Part shown: piece after piece, positions 1 to 13,300 of the stretch | Numbering within the stretch: position 1 is the first letter of the stretch | How the letters are laid out: the number at the start of each line of letters is the position of its first letter | Assembly: GCA_905116865.2 (NCBI GenBank) | Contig: CAJHNH020000794.1 | Span: forward strand, 1-64,000 | Reading direction: 5' to 3' | Source of the DNA: Candidula unifasciata | Lineage: Eukaryota > Mollusca > Gastropoda > Stylommatophora > Geomitridae | Length of the DNA stretch: 64,000 nucleotides | Position numbers and translations under genes: made by a program | The notes under the pieces: generated by a model | Databases searched by the model: none | What the model was told of the DNA's origin: nothing | The model's input: the letters and a program-made list of their open reading frames with translations, nothing else

Positions 1-1127
1 ACCTTTTGCTCTACGTCCTTTCTTCTCTTTCCATGTATGCTTTGTATGGTATGGTGTCACAAGGCATTCTCTTTAAGTGGGCAAACCATTTCACTTGCTG
101 TCTTTGTATGTAATTTAGAATTGGTTCTGTGCCGACTTTTTCTCTTATGATCTCATTCCTGATCTTATCTCTTATGGTCACTCCTACAGCCCTTCTTAGA
201 CATCTCATTTCTATAGTTACTAATTTTCTTTTATGGTTTGTTGTGAGTGACCATGTCTGGCACTGGTAGCACAGAGTTGGAATAAATATGCTTTGAATAA
301 GATGTCTCTTTGTGCTGATTGGGATTGTCTTATGCTGTAAGAGGGGGGCTAGCTGTCCCAATACTTGGTTTGCTTTACTGCATCTACTGTTAATTTCTTT
401 ATCCAATTTCCCATCTTCGGTAAATGTAGTTCCCAAATATTTAAACTGAGATGCCTGTTTAATGCCTTTGTATTCTATTGCTATGTTTAGATCTGTCTTC
501 TTTTTTCCTATTGACATTACTTCTGTCTTTTCAGTGTTGATTCTCATATTATTTGTTTTACATTCTTCATTCATGGATGTTAGATTTCATGGCTGTATCT
601 GCTATCAAGGCCTGGTCATCTGCAAAGAGTAATTCGTTGATCTTACTAACATTTTCATTCATGGGCTTGGCATTCTTGCATATACTGTCGATGTAGGCGA
701 TAAACAGCAGTGGTGATAAGACACACTCCTGTCTTACTCCAGATGTTACTGTGAATGGATGAGATGTTCCCTGATTTATTCTAACTACACTTCTACAATC
801 CCTGTATAAACTTTTGCACACTTCGATGAGGTGTTCGCTTACTCCATATCTTGCCTTTACTTTTCATAATAATTGTCTGTCGACTCTGTCAAATGCCTTC
901 TCCTGGTCTACGAATGCCACAAATAAGTTCTTGTTGAATTCAATGTTCTTTTCTATTAACTGTTTAAGTGTGAAGATTGCATCTGTGCAGCTTCTATTTC
1001 TCCTAAATCTCATCTGTTCTTCTGCCATCTGTGGTTCTATTACTGGTCTCAGTCTTGTCTCTATTATCAAGGTTGATTGACAGGTATATACTTGTGTTAA
1101 CATGTATATATAGTTTTTTCTACACAT
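1..1127 (-). pseudogene. LINE reverse transcriptase fragment, truncated by window edge
   Basis: Read on the minus strand from 1127 to 1 this gives the order of a non-LTR retrotransposon reverse transcriptase: FRRNRSCTDAIF and FVDQEKAFDRVDR (motifs 2-3), GVRQECVLSPLLF (motif 4), LLFADDQALIADT (catalytic FADD intact), then KYLGTTFTEDG and the TLCYQCQTW region. An in-frame TGA near 864 and a frameshift near 570 break it, and the 5' part is missing. It has the same orientation as the lectin gene and lies just beyond its last exon, so it is in the 3' untranslated region or a further intron. Confidence 0.85.
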
Positions 1128-1195
1128 TACAGTACTTTGAAGTACTAAATGAACTTCTGAAGGAGAGGTAACAGTTCAAACAGAATCGTTGAGTG

Positions 1196-1356
1196 CTAAC
1201 AACGATACCTACCATAGTATCGAACATCCTTCTGGCAGATAAAGGGAAGCCTCAGGTTACAGTCGACAGTGTGGAGCTGACCGTCTTCCAGGGCTTCACA
1301 CAGACCATCGCCAGGCACATCCAGGTTCAGCGAGGCGTCCACCCAAACCTTGGACC
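1196..1356 (-). CDS. Exon 6: C-terminal half of CTLD2 and probable stop
   Basis: The acceptor is AAATCTAG at 1357. The two bases after it complete the phase-1 codon from exon 5. It encodes VWVDASL (WIGL equivalent), then C1572 (GLCEAL), C1585 (TVDCN) and C1593 (PFICQ), the three-cysteine ending of a CTLD. With exon 5 this makes the six cysteines of a long-form CTLD, but the loop between WVDASL and GLCEA is very short and lacks the WND motif. Translation reaches TAG at 1198-1196 twelve codons after the last cysteine. A donor-like ATG|GTAGGT at 1213/1212 would instead continue the gene off the left edge, in phase 1. Confidence 0.78.
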
Positions 1357-4300
1357 CTAGATTTCATTGACAGACATTTGTTTTTTATTGAATGCGGCTA
1401 TGATTTCAGCAACGAGGTTGCGACACAGTATCACAATCACAGAAGTGCTGAGCTGGTTCGCAGCAATTTTATCAATGCCAAGGCTTCGAAAGCTCAGAAA
1501 GCTAGGTCAAACTTGGAGGAGGAAGATGTTAGTCCTTAAGGACATCTTCTAAGATGATGTATTAAAGCTTAGCAGGCGGTACATCAGTGACACAGGAACC
1601 GATACAGTTGCGTCGAGGAGAAAAATTAGGAAGGGAATTAGTATCGCAATTGTATGTACATATTGTGAATGATTCTTCCTAACGCGAGCAGGTTTTGCTA
1701 GTCATACTCGCCATCGCCATGGGCTGTAATTCCCATGCCTCCCTACAGACACAGTTGTCTGGAAAGAGCGGGAAATATCTCGGCAAGTATCGCATCAAGC
1801 CAGACAAGGCCATTGCCGAACTGCATTTAGGGATACGGTTCCAGACGCTTACAGTGTTAGTAGTTACCCAACGGAATGTGGGAGCCGGCGACGTAAAGAG
1901 GAGGGAGGTGGGGCGAAAAGAGGAACTGGGTGGGGACGGCAGTTGAAAAAAAAAATGCTACACACACAAAAATGTTTTTTTTTTTTTTCAGACTAAACAA
2001 TGTATACGGGTCGGGTGGAGGGTGGCCACAACTGTTGGGAGTCGCAGTAGCGTAATAGTCAGCACATTCGCTAATAATTGCGGTGGGCTAAGTTCGAATG
2101 CCCTATGTGTGGATTTATTTTCACTAACCTGATCTTCCATGTTCGCCCAAGCTAAAACAGATACTGGGAGAGTTTCTATCAAAACGGCTTGTGTGATAAT
2201 GACCATAGAATTCCCCGAGTGCTGATTCGTATTAAAAATTACACTGTCACCATATATCCACAGGTAACCATTACTTTTACAACTAAACATAATAAGTAAT
2301 GCGTTTCACCATAATTTAGCAGGTCCTTTGCAGAACGTCGCTCACATCACGGTCTGCATGAAAGAAACTGGGTCTCACGCCAGCTCTCCCACCTCGTGTA
2401 CCTATATATCCAAGGAGTCACATATATCATGTGACCACCTTCGTGTTCGTCGGTTCCTGTCCCTTCTTCTTGGTACCGTGCTTTGCGCTATTCCCCCCTC
2501 CTCCTTTCAGTGTGCCATGGGGCTTATGGTTAAAATAGTTCACCTTCCGAGACAAGATGCTGTTTATGAGTCATTCTTACTTGATGTTCAGATAGTTTAA
2601 AATGTAAGTAATTCTTCTCTTCTTTGCCCATGGTATTCTCAGATTGTTTCTTTAGTATCTCAGCTCACAATTAACACGTATACCATCATTACGTAATTTA
2701 CCGTCTAGTTTCTGTATTCTACAAGTTTTAGATTCCTCAAAGCAACACTGTTTTCACCACCGATAACAAGTCTATTCCAGAATTCCCAGTCAACGAACAA
2801 CATTCACTAGCTACAAAAAAATGGGACGGAAAAGTTGAAGGTTAACAATGAAGAAATAGAAGCAATACATCTGGCAGAGAGCACTAATATTTGGTTGAAT
2901 AGCAGTCTGGGAGTGCGCCATCAGACTAGCGGCATTGTATTATTATTATTACTTTGTTGTTTGTCTTCTTTGTTTCTTATCCTCCGTCGCATCATTTTTT
3001 TTTATCTTTCATTGGTCTTCTTGTTCTTGTTCTTGTTCTTCTTCTTGTTCTTGTTCTTCTTCTTCTTCTTGTTCTTCTTCTTCTTCTTCTTCTTCTTCTT
3101 CTTCTTCTTCTTCTTCTTCTTCTTCTTCTTCTTCTTCTTCTTCTTCTTCTTCTTCTTCTTCTTCTCTTCTTCTTCTTCTTCTTCTTCTTCTTCTTCTTCT
3201 TCTTCTTCTTCTTCTTCTTCTTCTTCTTCTTCTTCTTTTTCTTCTGCTGCTGCTTCTGCTTCTGCTGCTGCTGCTGCCGTTGCTGCTGCTTCTTCTTCTT
3301 CTTCTTCTTCTTCTTCTTCTTCTTCTTCTTCTTCTTCTTCTTCTTCTTCTTCTTCTTCTTCTTCTTCTTCTTCTTCTTCTTCTTCTTCTTCTTCTTCTTC
3401 TTCTTCTTCTTCTTCTTCTCCTCCTTCTACTCCTTCTACTCCTCCTCCTCTTCCTCCTCCTTTATCTTATTCTTCTTATTCTTATTCTTCTTTTCTTCTT
3501 TTTCTTTCTTCTTCTTCTTCTTCTTCTTCTTCTTCTTCTTCTTCTTCTTCTTCTTCTTCTTCTTCTTCTTCTTCTTCTTCTTCTTCTTCTTCTTCTTCTT
3601 CTTCTGCTGCTGCTACTGCTACTGCTTCTTCTTCTTCTTCTTCTTTTTCTTCTTCTTCTTCTTCTTCTTCTTCTTCTTCTTCTTCTTCTTCTTCTTCTTC
3701 TTCTTCTTCTTCTTCTTCTTCTTCTTCTTCTTTTCTTCTTCTTCTGCTTTTATGTTGTTTTTTTTTTTTTTTAATACAATTCTGCAGGAAACATTTAAAA
3801 ACTGTTTTTGCAGATATTGTCTGACTGATTGATTTAACTATTTATTTAATGTATGCACACAGTTTGTACCAACTTAGCGCTGGCACACTCAGTGTGGCAC
3901 AACTAACGCCTGGCACACCCAGTGTGGCACAACTAACCCCTGGCACACCCAGTGTGGTACAACTAACCCCTGGCACACCCAGTGTGGCACAACTAACCCC
4001 TGGCACACCCAGTGTGGCACAACTAACCCCTGGCACACCCAGTGTGGCACAACTAACCCCTGGCACACCCAGTGTGGCACAACTAACCCCTGGCACACCC
4101 AGTGTGGCACAACTAACCCCTGGCACACCCAGTGTGGCACAACTAACCCCTGGCACACTAAGTGTGGCACAACTAACCCCTGGCACACCCAGTGTGGCAC
4201 AACTAACCCCTGGCACACTAAGTGTGGCACAACTAACCCCTGGCACACTAAGTGTGGCACAACTAACCCCTGGCACACTAAGTGTGGCACAACTAACGCC

Positions 4301-7300
4301 TGGCACACCCAGTGCGGCACAACTAACCCCTGGCACACCCAGTGTGGCACAACTAACCCCTGGCACACCCAGTGTGGCACAACTAACCCCTGGCACACCC
4401 AGTGTGGCACAACTAACCACTGGCACACCCAGTGTGGCACAACTAACCCCTGGCACACTCAGTGTGGCACTACTAACCCATGGCACAACTACTGCGGCAC
4501 AACTAACCCGTACCTGGGGCGAAATAGCTCAGAAGTAATGCGGTGATGTTTCCATAGAAACCCGTGTCAACTGTTGCCAAGGACGCGCTGTAGTGAAGAC
4601 AGTTCTGTCTGGCCTCAAGTGCTTTCAGCATGAAATCTACCGGTTTGTAGCAACGGTCCAGTAGCCGGTGACCATACCAGTTCCTGTCGCAATGGCCAAC
4701 TGAGAAAGAAAAGAACAGATCGATTAAAATATCAGAGAAGTAAACACAAGTAATTTTCCTAAGCATCGTATTGTGCATTTATACGTCATTAGGGGCTCAC
4801 AGTTGTTTTCCCTTCTCTGTCCTGTCCTGCAGTCTTTCCGACATTGTGCCAGGAATTCTGTCCGGTATCCTCCTTAAACGTCCCAGGTTCGTTGACCGTT
4901 CAAATCCATCCGATGCAGCAATGAGACTCAAGGTATCGGAATGCCGAAGAAGAAGATCCTCCTCAAACAATCAACGTTTTTTTTTTTTGTGGACATTCTC
5001 TTGGACGTCCTTATTTTCTCAGCATATTTCCTTCCCCTTTCATTATGTTTCTTCATCATCATAAGGTGCCTTGCCGACTGGCAAGTATATACATCTACAA
5101 TTTGACAATACTTAAAAGGCTTTCTCTATAGGGAGTAATGGTAGCACAGTAAGGAATGGTCGCCTGCATTAATGTCAAGTGGGAAAAAAAGGCCTGCATA
5201 TATTTCTTGAGGTAAGAGAACACCTGCATGTGTGTCTAGTGGTAATAGAACGTCTCCATGTATGTCTAGTGGTAACAGAACGTCTGCATTATGTCCAATG
5301 ATAATATAACACCTGCATGAATGTCTGGTAGTAATAGAAGGTGAACGCCTGTATGTATGTCTAGTGGTAATAGAACGCCTGTATGTATGTCTAGTGGTAA
5401 TAGAACGCCTGTATGTATGTCTAGTGGTAATGGAACGCCTGTATGTATGTCTAGTGGTAATAGAACGCCTGTATGTATGTCTAGTGGTAATAGAACGCCT
5501 GTATGTATGTCTAGTGGTAATGGAATGCATGTATGTATGTCTAGTGTTAATGGAACGCCTGCATGTATGTCTAGTGTTAACAGAACGCCTGTATGTATGT
5601 CTAGTGGTAATGGAACGCCTGTGTGTATGTCTAGTGGTAATGGAACGCCTGTATGTATGTCTAATGGTAACAGAACGCCTGCATGAATGTCCAGTGGTAA
5701 TAGAACGCCTGCTTGTGTCTAGTGGTAATTGAACGCCTGTATTTATGTCTAGTGGTAAAAGAACGCCTGCTTGTATGTCTAGTGGTAATATAACGATTGT
5801 ATCTGTGTAAAGATTACAGCATGTCTACAGCACAGTGCAAACAATTCTGAAGACCATATATGCATGATTGCAAATGGAAAATACGACGAAAACAAGTGTT
5901 GCATGATTGCAAATGAAAAATACGACGAAAACAAGTGTGTAAGATTGTATGAGATAGTCATTAGGCGAGGATCCAGTAAGACTGAATGTATGAGAGGATC
6001 AGAATGAGATGTATAAGCAGTGAGTTGCTAGAACATGATCTTTGCCCTTAGACTTAAGACATTTACTGAAGCATCAGTGCGTAAACCAGGTATGCTTTGA
6101 TGTCGATTCCTAAATCAGTTATTTAATTGCCATAACTGCTCGGATTGCATCCTCAGCATGTAGCCACTGACGACATAAGTTCTGTGTCGATTTGTTAATA
6201 TTTCTTGTGTTCCTGTACAGAGCTCTACTCTAGCCTCACTCCCTTTCACTGGCTGCTCTTGAACTCTGGTCATGGTTGCAGATGCATCACTTGATTATCG
6301 CAAGCATCTGACGTCTCCTAAACACTGGAGTATCTGAGCCTAGTCTTCTGTTTGCCCGTCCTTCACAGTGGCTTTTTCTGCAAGCCAACTGCTTGTTTGT
6401 TTCCTTCTACGCCCGCATGACCTGGCACGGAACTGAATCTGATGTGAGTTTGCCGTTATCGCTTCGCAGATTCCAGCCTCTGTCTTCGTGCCCGTCCCGT
6501 CTCTGGCTTCTTGGGTGTACTCACCGAGTCCCTGAGAAAGCCACTCACGGAATTGACCGTATATGTGTCCAGCCAGGTTATTGCTTCAGTTACTGCCATC
6601 AGTAATCAGTAATGTATTCAAATCTTCATTCATGGGGCAGGGATTATCTTGTTGGTCAAATTTATTGAGCTTCTAGACGGACCCTAGTCTGCGAAGTAGC
6701 GAGTAGTCAGACAGATTGTGTGATGCCGTTCCTCTGGGCGGTGAGCTATATGATAAAGCGGATGTCTTGAAGGCTCTATGGGATCAAATAAACTGTGCAA
6801 AAAAAAACAGATAGGGAATCCATACACTGGAAGGCTAATTCACCGGATGGTGTGTAGAGATTCTGGAAGATATTCAACACTAAAGGAGAAGTATAGGTTG
6901 CAGCTGGCATGTCAACTCTTCGTTGACTGCTGAAGAAGAGGACGGTGCACGCGTGGGAATGTCCCGAGTGCAGACATTTCAATTCTTGATTTATTGATTG
7001 ATTGATTCATTCACTCTCGGCGGACCCGGCATACAAATAATTACAGGACAAGTTTCTAAAGTAAATTAAGCAAGTCTAACATAAACAACATCAGGACCAA
7101 ATAAAGCGGGAAAATGAAAGAAAGATAAATGAGGCATTTACTTATCTCCGTGACTGTGACGAGTGGGTCTTCCCTAGACCTCAGTGGTTTATACACGTGA
7201 CCAACTATGCTCCATAGATTATTGGATAGACATCAAGCACAGCCATCACCATCACTGCTACTACCACCCGTTACCACAGCTAATACAACAGTAACAGCAA

Positions 7301-10300
7301 GGAAAAGCGGTGCTTAAGTACTGTCTGGAGCTGATGTTATTGAATGCATTCGAGATATACTAGGGACACAAACATGGTATGTGAAGACAATTCAGAGAAA
7401 ACGTGTCGACTACAAAAATACATGAGAAAGCAACCCCAGGGACCATTTGAAAAACAAGAGAAACGGAATCCAGCAATTAGAAGTTGAGTTTTGCTGTTGA
7501 CAATCTCACGTGGAAAAATAACCGAAACTTGTGACAATCGACCAACTTGATTAGAAAGAGAGAAAGAAGGGGAACAAACTAACCTGATTGGTTTATCAAA
7601 CAGGATAAACAGGGCAGAAACGCAAACGTAATCTTAAAAACATAAACAGGCTAACAGACTGTCAGATGTGTATGTGTGTAATTGTGTTTGTGTGTGTGTG
7701 TGTGTATGTGTCAATGGTGTGTGTGTGTGTGTGTGTCAATGTGTTTATATAAAAGAGAGATTATAATCATCATAAAATATCTTCAAAGTAAGAAGAATTT
7801 GATAAATTAACAAACAAACAAACAAAACATGTTTCACTACTAGAATGGTCTTCTTTGAAAAAGGCTTTCATCACACGAAACACCTGATTCACGGCCGTTT
7901 AAGTCCGCATGAAATTTTGTAATTGTTGCTGTGATCGTATTGATTGCGATCATGATGATGGGGATGATGATGATAGTGGTAGGACACAAATGTTTCTCAA
8001 GTAATGAGCATAAAGATCACAGCTTACCTAAAGAAAGCTCTTCCACCGCTTCAGTAACGCAGACTGAGGCGTGTTCTTCTTCGCAGTGGTTCAGGGATAG
8101 CGTGTTAGAAGGGGCTTGAACTGGACTATCTCCCGAGGGTTCATCTGTACTCGAACTGCTGCCCCCCACTTCCTCAGATGCATCCTGGCTGACAGCGGAA
8201 TCACTCTGGGAACTGTCGTTACTTCCTGTGGTTGTATCCGCTTTTGATGAACCAGCCTTGCCACGAGTCCTATCTACTTGTTTTGAGTTAGAGCCGATTA
8301 AAACAGGCGATTTCCTGTGAGTGCTGGAGATACTGTCAGCTTTACTGGAAGCATATAAATTCGAACTTAAATCTAATCCAGAGCTAACGAGCTCGTTATG
8401 TCCAGTTATGTTTGAAATGTGGTTGACATCGAGGTCACCACTGCCGGTCACGTGAGTCGAGTTTACCACAGGATCCAGATCCATCTCTTTGCTGCTATGG
8501 TCAGTGATATCTGGTCTTGATGAAATGCCTGGTTCAACAGTTGTTGTTGAGCTGTACCCAGGAGGGTTGGCGTGCTCTGTTACCTCACTAGAATCATCTA
8601 TCCCAGTCTTTGTAAGGTCGAATGCAGCTCCTGCGTTGTTTGATACACCAGTAGTCATCTGTGTGTTTACTTTCCTTGTTGCTGTATGTGTTGTAAGTGT
8701 TGGCATTTCAGTTAATTGCAGTGTAGATACTGGCGTGCTGGCTGTAGTGTTGTCTGCTTGTGATGTTGCCGTTGTTGTAGTCAATGAGGCGATTGTTGTG
8801 TTTTCTGTATTGACGATCGGGATTGGGATGCCTATTGTAGCTTGAGCTTTTGATGCAACCGTTGTCAGCAAATCGTTTGGGATATTCATGTCAGTAGAAT
8901 CCTGAACTACTGTTTGAGTAGTTACGACATATGAATTCACGAGACTAGGCTGTGTAGGAGAAGAAGCTGGTGGAGTTGTTGTGGCAACAGTAGAAGTTGG
9001 TAGGTCTGTTGTAGTCATGACAGGAATATTTGTCGTCGAACGTTTCGAAACCAATTTTCCGGCTGCAATTTTTGACATATATGGGGCAAACTGAGGTATG
9101 AAGGCATTCTGGCTTCCAGTCAATGATGAATAAGTAGTTGTTGTAGTTGTTGTTGTTGTTGTAGTTGTTGTTGCACTATTTGATAAATGAAGCTCTGTGT
9201 CATCCATGGCAGATTTAATTATTGTCGTATTTGGTTTATATTCAAGTTTACTGCTAGAAAAGTCGTAGTCATCTGGCATAGATTGTCTGGTGATGAGATG
9301 TTTCTGTACAGATACTGTTGTTAGGGGCGTTGTGGTGGAAGCAATTGACATCGGTGAGTCTGATGTCATCATTGGAGGAACGTGTGTCGTTGTTGACGGA
9401 TTAGAAAGAACCTTGTCAATGAAAGATTCTGTACTTACTGGGGCAGATACCGACGTCTTATTGTTGAGATTGATGTTTTCCAGAGATATCGACAAATACT
9501 GATGTTCGACCGTGGACATGAGTAGGTCCGATGTAGTCAGGAGAGGAGTATTCGTTGACCTGGGTCGATCTGTTGTAGTCAGGTCATGAATATTCGTGAA
9601 CCTAGGTAGATTCGTCGTAGTTATGGCAGGAATATTCGTGGATACAGGTGGGTCTGTCGTAGTCAAAACATGAATATTTGTAGACCCAGGTAAGTCGGTG
9701 GTAGTCACGGCAGTGATATCTGTAGACCTAGGTAGGTCTGTGGTAGTCACGGTAGGAATATCTGTAGACCAAGGTAGGTCTGTGGCAGTCACGGCAGGGA
9801 TATCTGTAGACCTAGGTAGGTCTGTGGTAGTCACGGCAGGGATATCTGTAGACCTAGGTAGGTCTGTGGTAGTCACGACAGGTATATCTGTGGACCTAGG
9901 TAGGACTGTGGTAGTCACGACAGGTATATCTGTGGATCTAGGTAGGACTGTGGTAGTCACGACAGGTATATCTGTGGACCTAGGTAAGTCTGTGGTAGTC
10001 ACGACAGGTATATCTGTGGACCTAGGTAAGTCTGTGGTAGTCACGACAGGTATATCTGTGGACCTAGGTAAGTCTGTGGTAGTCACGACAGGTATATCTG
10101 TGGACCTAGGTAAGTCTGTGGTAGTCACGACAGGTATATCTGTGGACCTAGGTAAGTCTGTGGTAGTCACGACAGGTATATCTGTGGACCTAGGTAAGTC
10201 TGTGGTAGTCACGACAGGTATATCTGTGGACCTAGGTAAGTCTGTGGTAGTCACGACAGGTATATCTGTGGACCTAGGTAAGTCTGTGGTAGTCACGACA

Positions 10301-13300
10301 GGTATATCTGTGGACCTAGGTAAATTCTTTGTGGTTACGACAGGAATATTTGTGGACCTAGGTAAGTCTGATGCAGTCCCGACAGGAACATTCGTAGACC
10401 TATATAAGTCTGTCACGGTTACGGCAGGAACATTCGTAGACCTATATAAGTCTGTCACGGTTACGGCAGGAACATTCGTAGACCTATATAAGTCTGTCAC
10501 GGTTACGGCAGGAACATTCGTAGACCTATATAAGTCTGTCACAGTTACGGCAGGAACATTCGTAGACCCAGGTAGGTCTGTCGTTTTTACGACAGGAATA
10601 TTCGTTGACCTAGGGAAGTCTGTTGTTGTTTTGACAGGAATGTTTGTTTTGGATTGATTAGACACGGTGCCAGTTGGTTCTTTAAAACTTGTCGTGGTAG
10701 GCTTCCTTATGTCTATATCGCGGTGTGTAATAGATGGTGAGGTTGTTTTTGACGTTGCAGTGCCTGTGTAAGCAGGCCTTCCCGCTGTTGCGATGAGAAT
10801 ATTTGTCGCTGTAGATCGCGTAGAAGAAAGGTTGGCATTAGAAAACGTGGTATGGTTTGTGACCAAGTTTAACTTTTTCAAATCTTCATTCGCAGTCAAC
10901 TGTGCTGCTGTTGCTACCTCCATGTTTGATGTTGCTGCGGTTGGTATTAGTGTTGATGTTGGTTTGGTAGTTGCTGCCGTGGTTGTTGCTCTACCTTTAG
11001 ATGTTGTAAGTCGTGGTGTTATCATGACAGAAACTGGCCTTAATGTTGTGGATCGCTCAGAAAGCAGATCGTCAGTTAAGCCTTTAGCGCCATTTCTGTC
11101 TACCTTAGTTTTGGGGAAATCATTGGGCTGGGCATTCACATTTTGAGACTCCTTGGCCAGTGAATGGTTAGGAGTGGTTGTGGAACCCTGTTTTGTCATT
11201 GGTTTGGTAGGAAAAGTGTTATTTGTGACAGACACGGTGTGATTTGGGGTCGTAATCAAGGGCGTCACAAATGCTGATGTTACCATACCTATATTTGCAG
11301 TAACTGCGTTCTGATGTTCGGCGTTGTCCCGAACTACGTTTGATGCTTCTGTTGCTCTGTGCACCGAAGAGGTTGTTGTAGCTATCGGTGATGTTGAGTT
11401 TGTGGCATCATTGTTTGTGTCTGCAGAGTGGGGGTCTGAAGTGTCAGTGAGGTCAATGCTGAGACTGTTGTTGACAGGGATCTGGGGGTCTGAGGTGTCG
11501 GTGAGGTCAACACTTAGACTGTTGTTGACAGGGATCTGAGGGTCTGAGGTGTCGGTGAGGTCAACACTTAGACTGTTGTTGACAGGGATCTGGGGGTCTG
11601 AGGTGTCGGTGAGGTCAACACTTAGACTGTTGTTGACAGGGATCTGGGGGTCTGAGGTGTCGGTGAGGTCAACACTTAGACTGTTGTTGACAGGGATCTG
11701 GGGGTCTGAGGTGTCAGTGAGGTCAACACTTAGACTGTTGTTGACAGTGATCTGGGGGTCTGAGGTGTCGGTGATGTCAACAACGTCAGACGCACCTTCC
11801 TGTAGATTGCATTACAAGAAATGAATGAAAGTTAAGTGTATATAAATATAAAGCTCTACTCAAGAAATACATGCATGAAAACTCGCGAAGACTCAAGTGA
11901 AAGTTATGACCAAAGTTTGGTATCTACGAATAAAGCAATCGGGAGATTGATTGAAGCGGCGGCCAAAAGTTTAAGACCACCAAGCAAATTGATTGTTTTC
12001 TCTACCATTTTATTCCAGAGTAAGCCAATCATTGCTGCCCAGTAAATACAATCATTGCAGTCATTATTATGTCCCAAACAAACAGATGATGCAATACTCA
12101 GTATTAATGACGAAATATCATTTGTTTACTGGGTAGTCTTGAACTTTTGGCTACTACTGTTCAGTATTTTACCTTCTTCTACTTAGCGTTCCGGGACTGT
12201 AAACTCTAGTGGAAAGTTCTGGTTGTTCTCCCAATTCTGGAATTTGGTCCTGTTTCATAACAATAGTTTTGGGTGCCAGCTGTTGTACCACGCAACCGAG
12301 CCGCAGTTCCCCCGCTACGACAGACTTAGGCAACAGCAACTATTGTGTTAATAAGAGCGTTATTTCAGTCCATCGTAGTGTATGCAGAAACGGGTGTAAG
12401 GTAACCACTATTCGTTTTACAAATTTAGCTTATTTGTATGCAGACTGTTAGTCCCTTGCCTCTTAGGCAGATGCACTGACTTCGAAAGAAACATTCATAA
12501 TTAGTCTCTTTGTAAGACACGCCTTTCTATGTTGACCACCTCTATGTTGACCACCCTACATGTTGATCGGCTCTCTAAGTTGACCACCTCTCTATGTTGA
12601 CCACTCTACATGTTGATCGGCTCTCTAAGTTGACCACCTCTCTATGTTGACCACTCTACATGTTGATCGGCCCTCTATGTTGACCACCTCTCTATGTTGA
12701 CCATTCTACATGTTGATCGGCTCTCTATATTGACCATCCTACATGTTGATCGGCCCTCTATGTTGACCATCCTACATGTTGATCGGCCCTCTATGTTGAC
12801 CATTCTACATGTTCATCGGCCCTCTATGTTGACCATTTTACATGTTGATCGGCCCTCTATGTTGACCATCCTTCATGTTGATCGGCCCTCTATGTTGACC
12901 ATACTACATGTTGATCGGCCCTCTATGTTGACCATCCTACATGTTGATCGGCCCTCTATGTTGACCATCCTACATGTTGATCGGCCCTCTATGTTGACCA
13001 TCCTACATGTTGATCGGCCCTCTATGTTTACCATCCTACATGTTGATCGGCCCTCTATGTTGACCATCCTACATGTTGATCGGCCCTCTATGTTGACCAT
13101 CCTACATGTTGATCGGCCCTCTATGTTGACCACCCTTCTATATTGACCATTTTTCTATGTTGACCACCCCTCTATGTTGACCACCCCTCTTTATTGATCA
13201 CCTCTTTATGTTGACCACCATTCTATATTTACCACACATCTATGGAAAGAAAACATTGGAAGGACTCCGCCCTCTAACATGTTTTCTTAGGAGAAGGGAA

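Noticed and set aside
2835..3832. Frames of about 280-330 codons of poly-Ser, poly-Leu or poly-Phe
   Set aside because: They are three frames of one TTC microsatellite, inside an intron of a gene on the other strand.
8489..10657. Plus-strand frames opposite the mucin exon
   Set aside because: They are shadows of the minus-strand mucin frame; the repeat period of 42 keeps several frames open.
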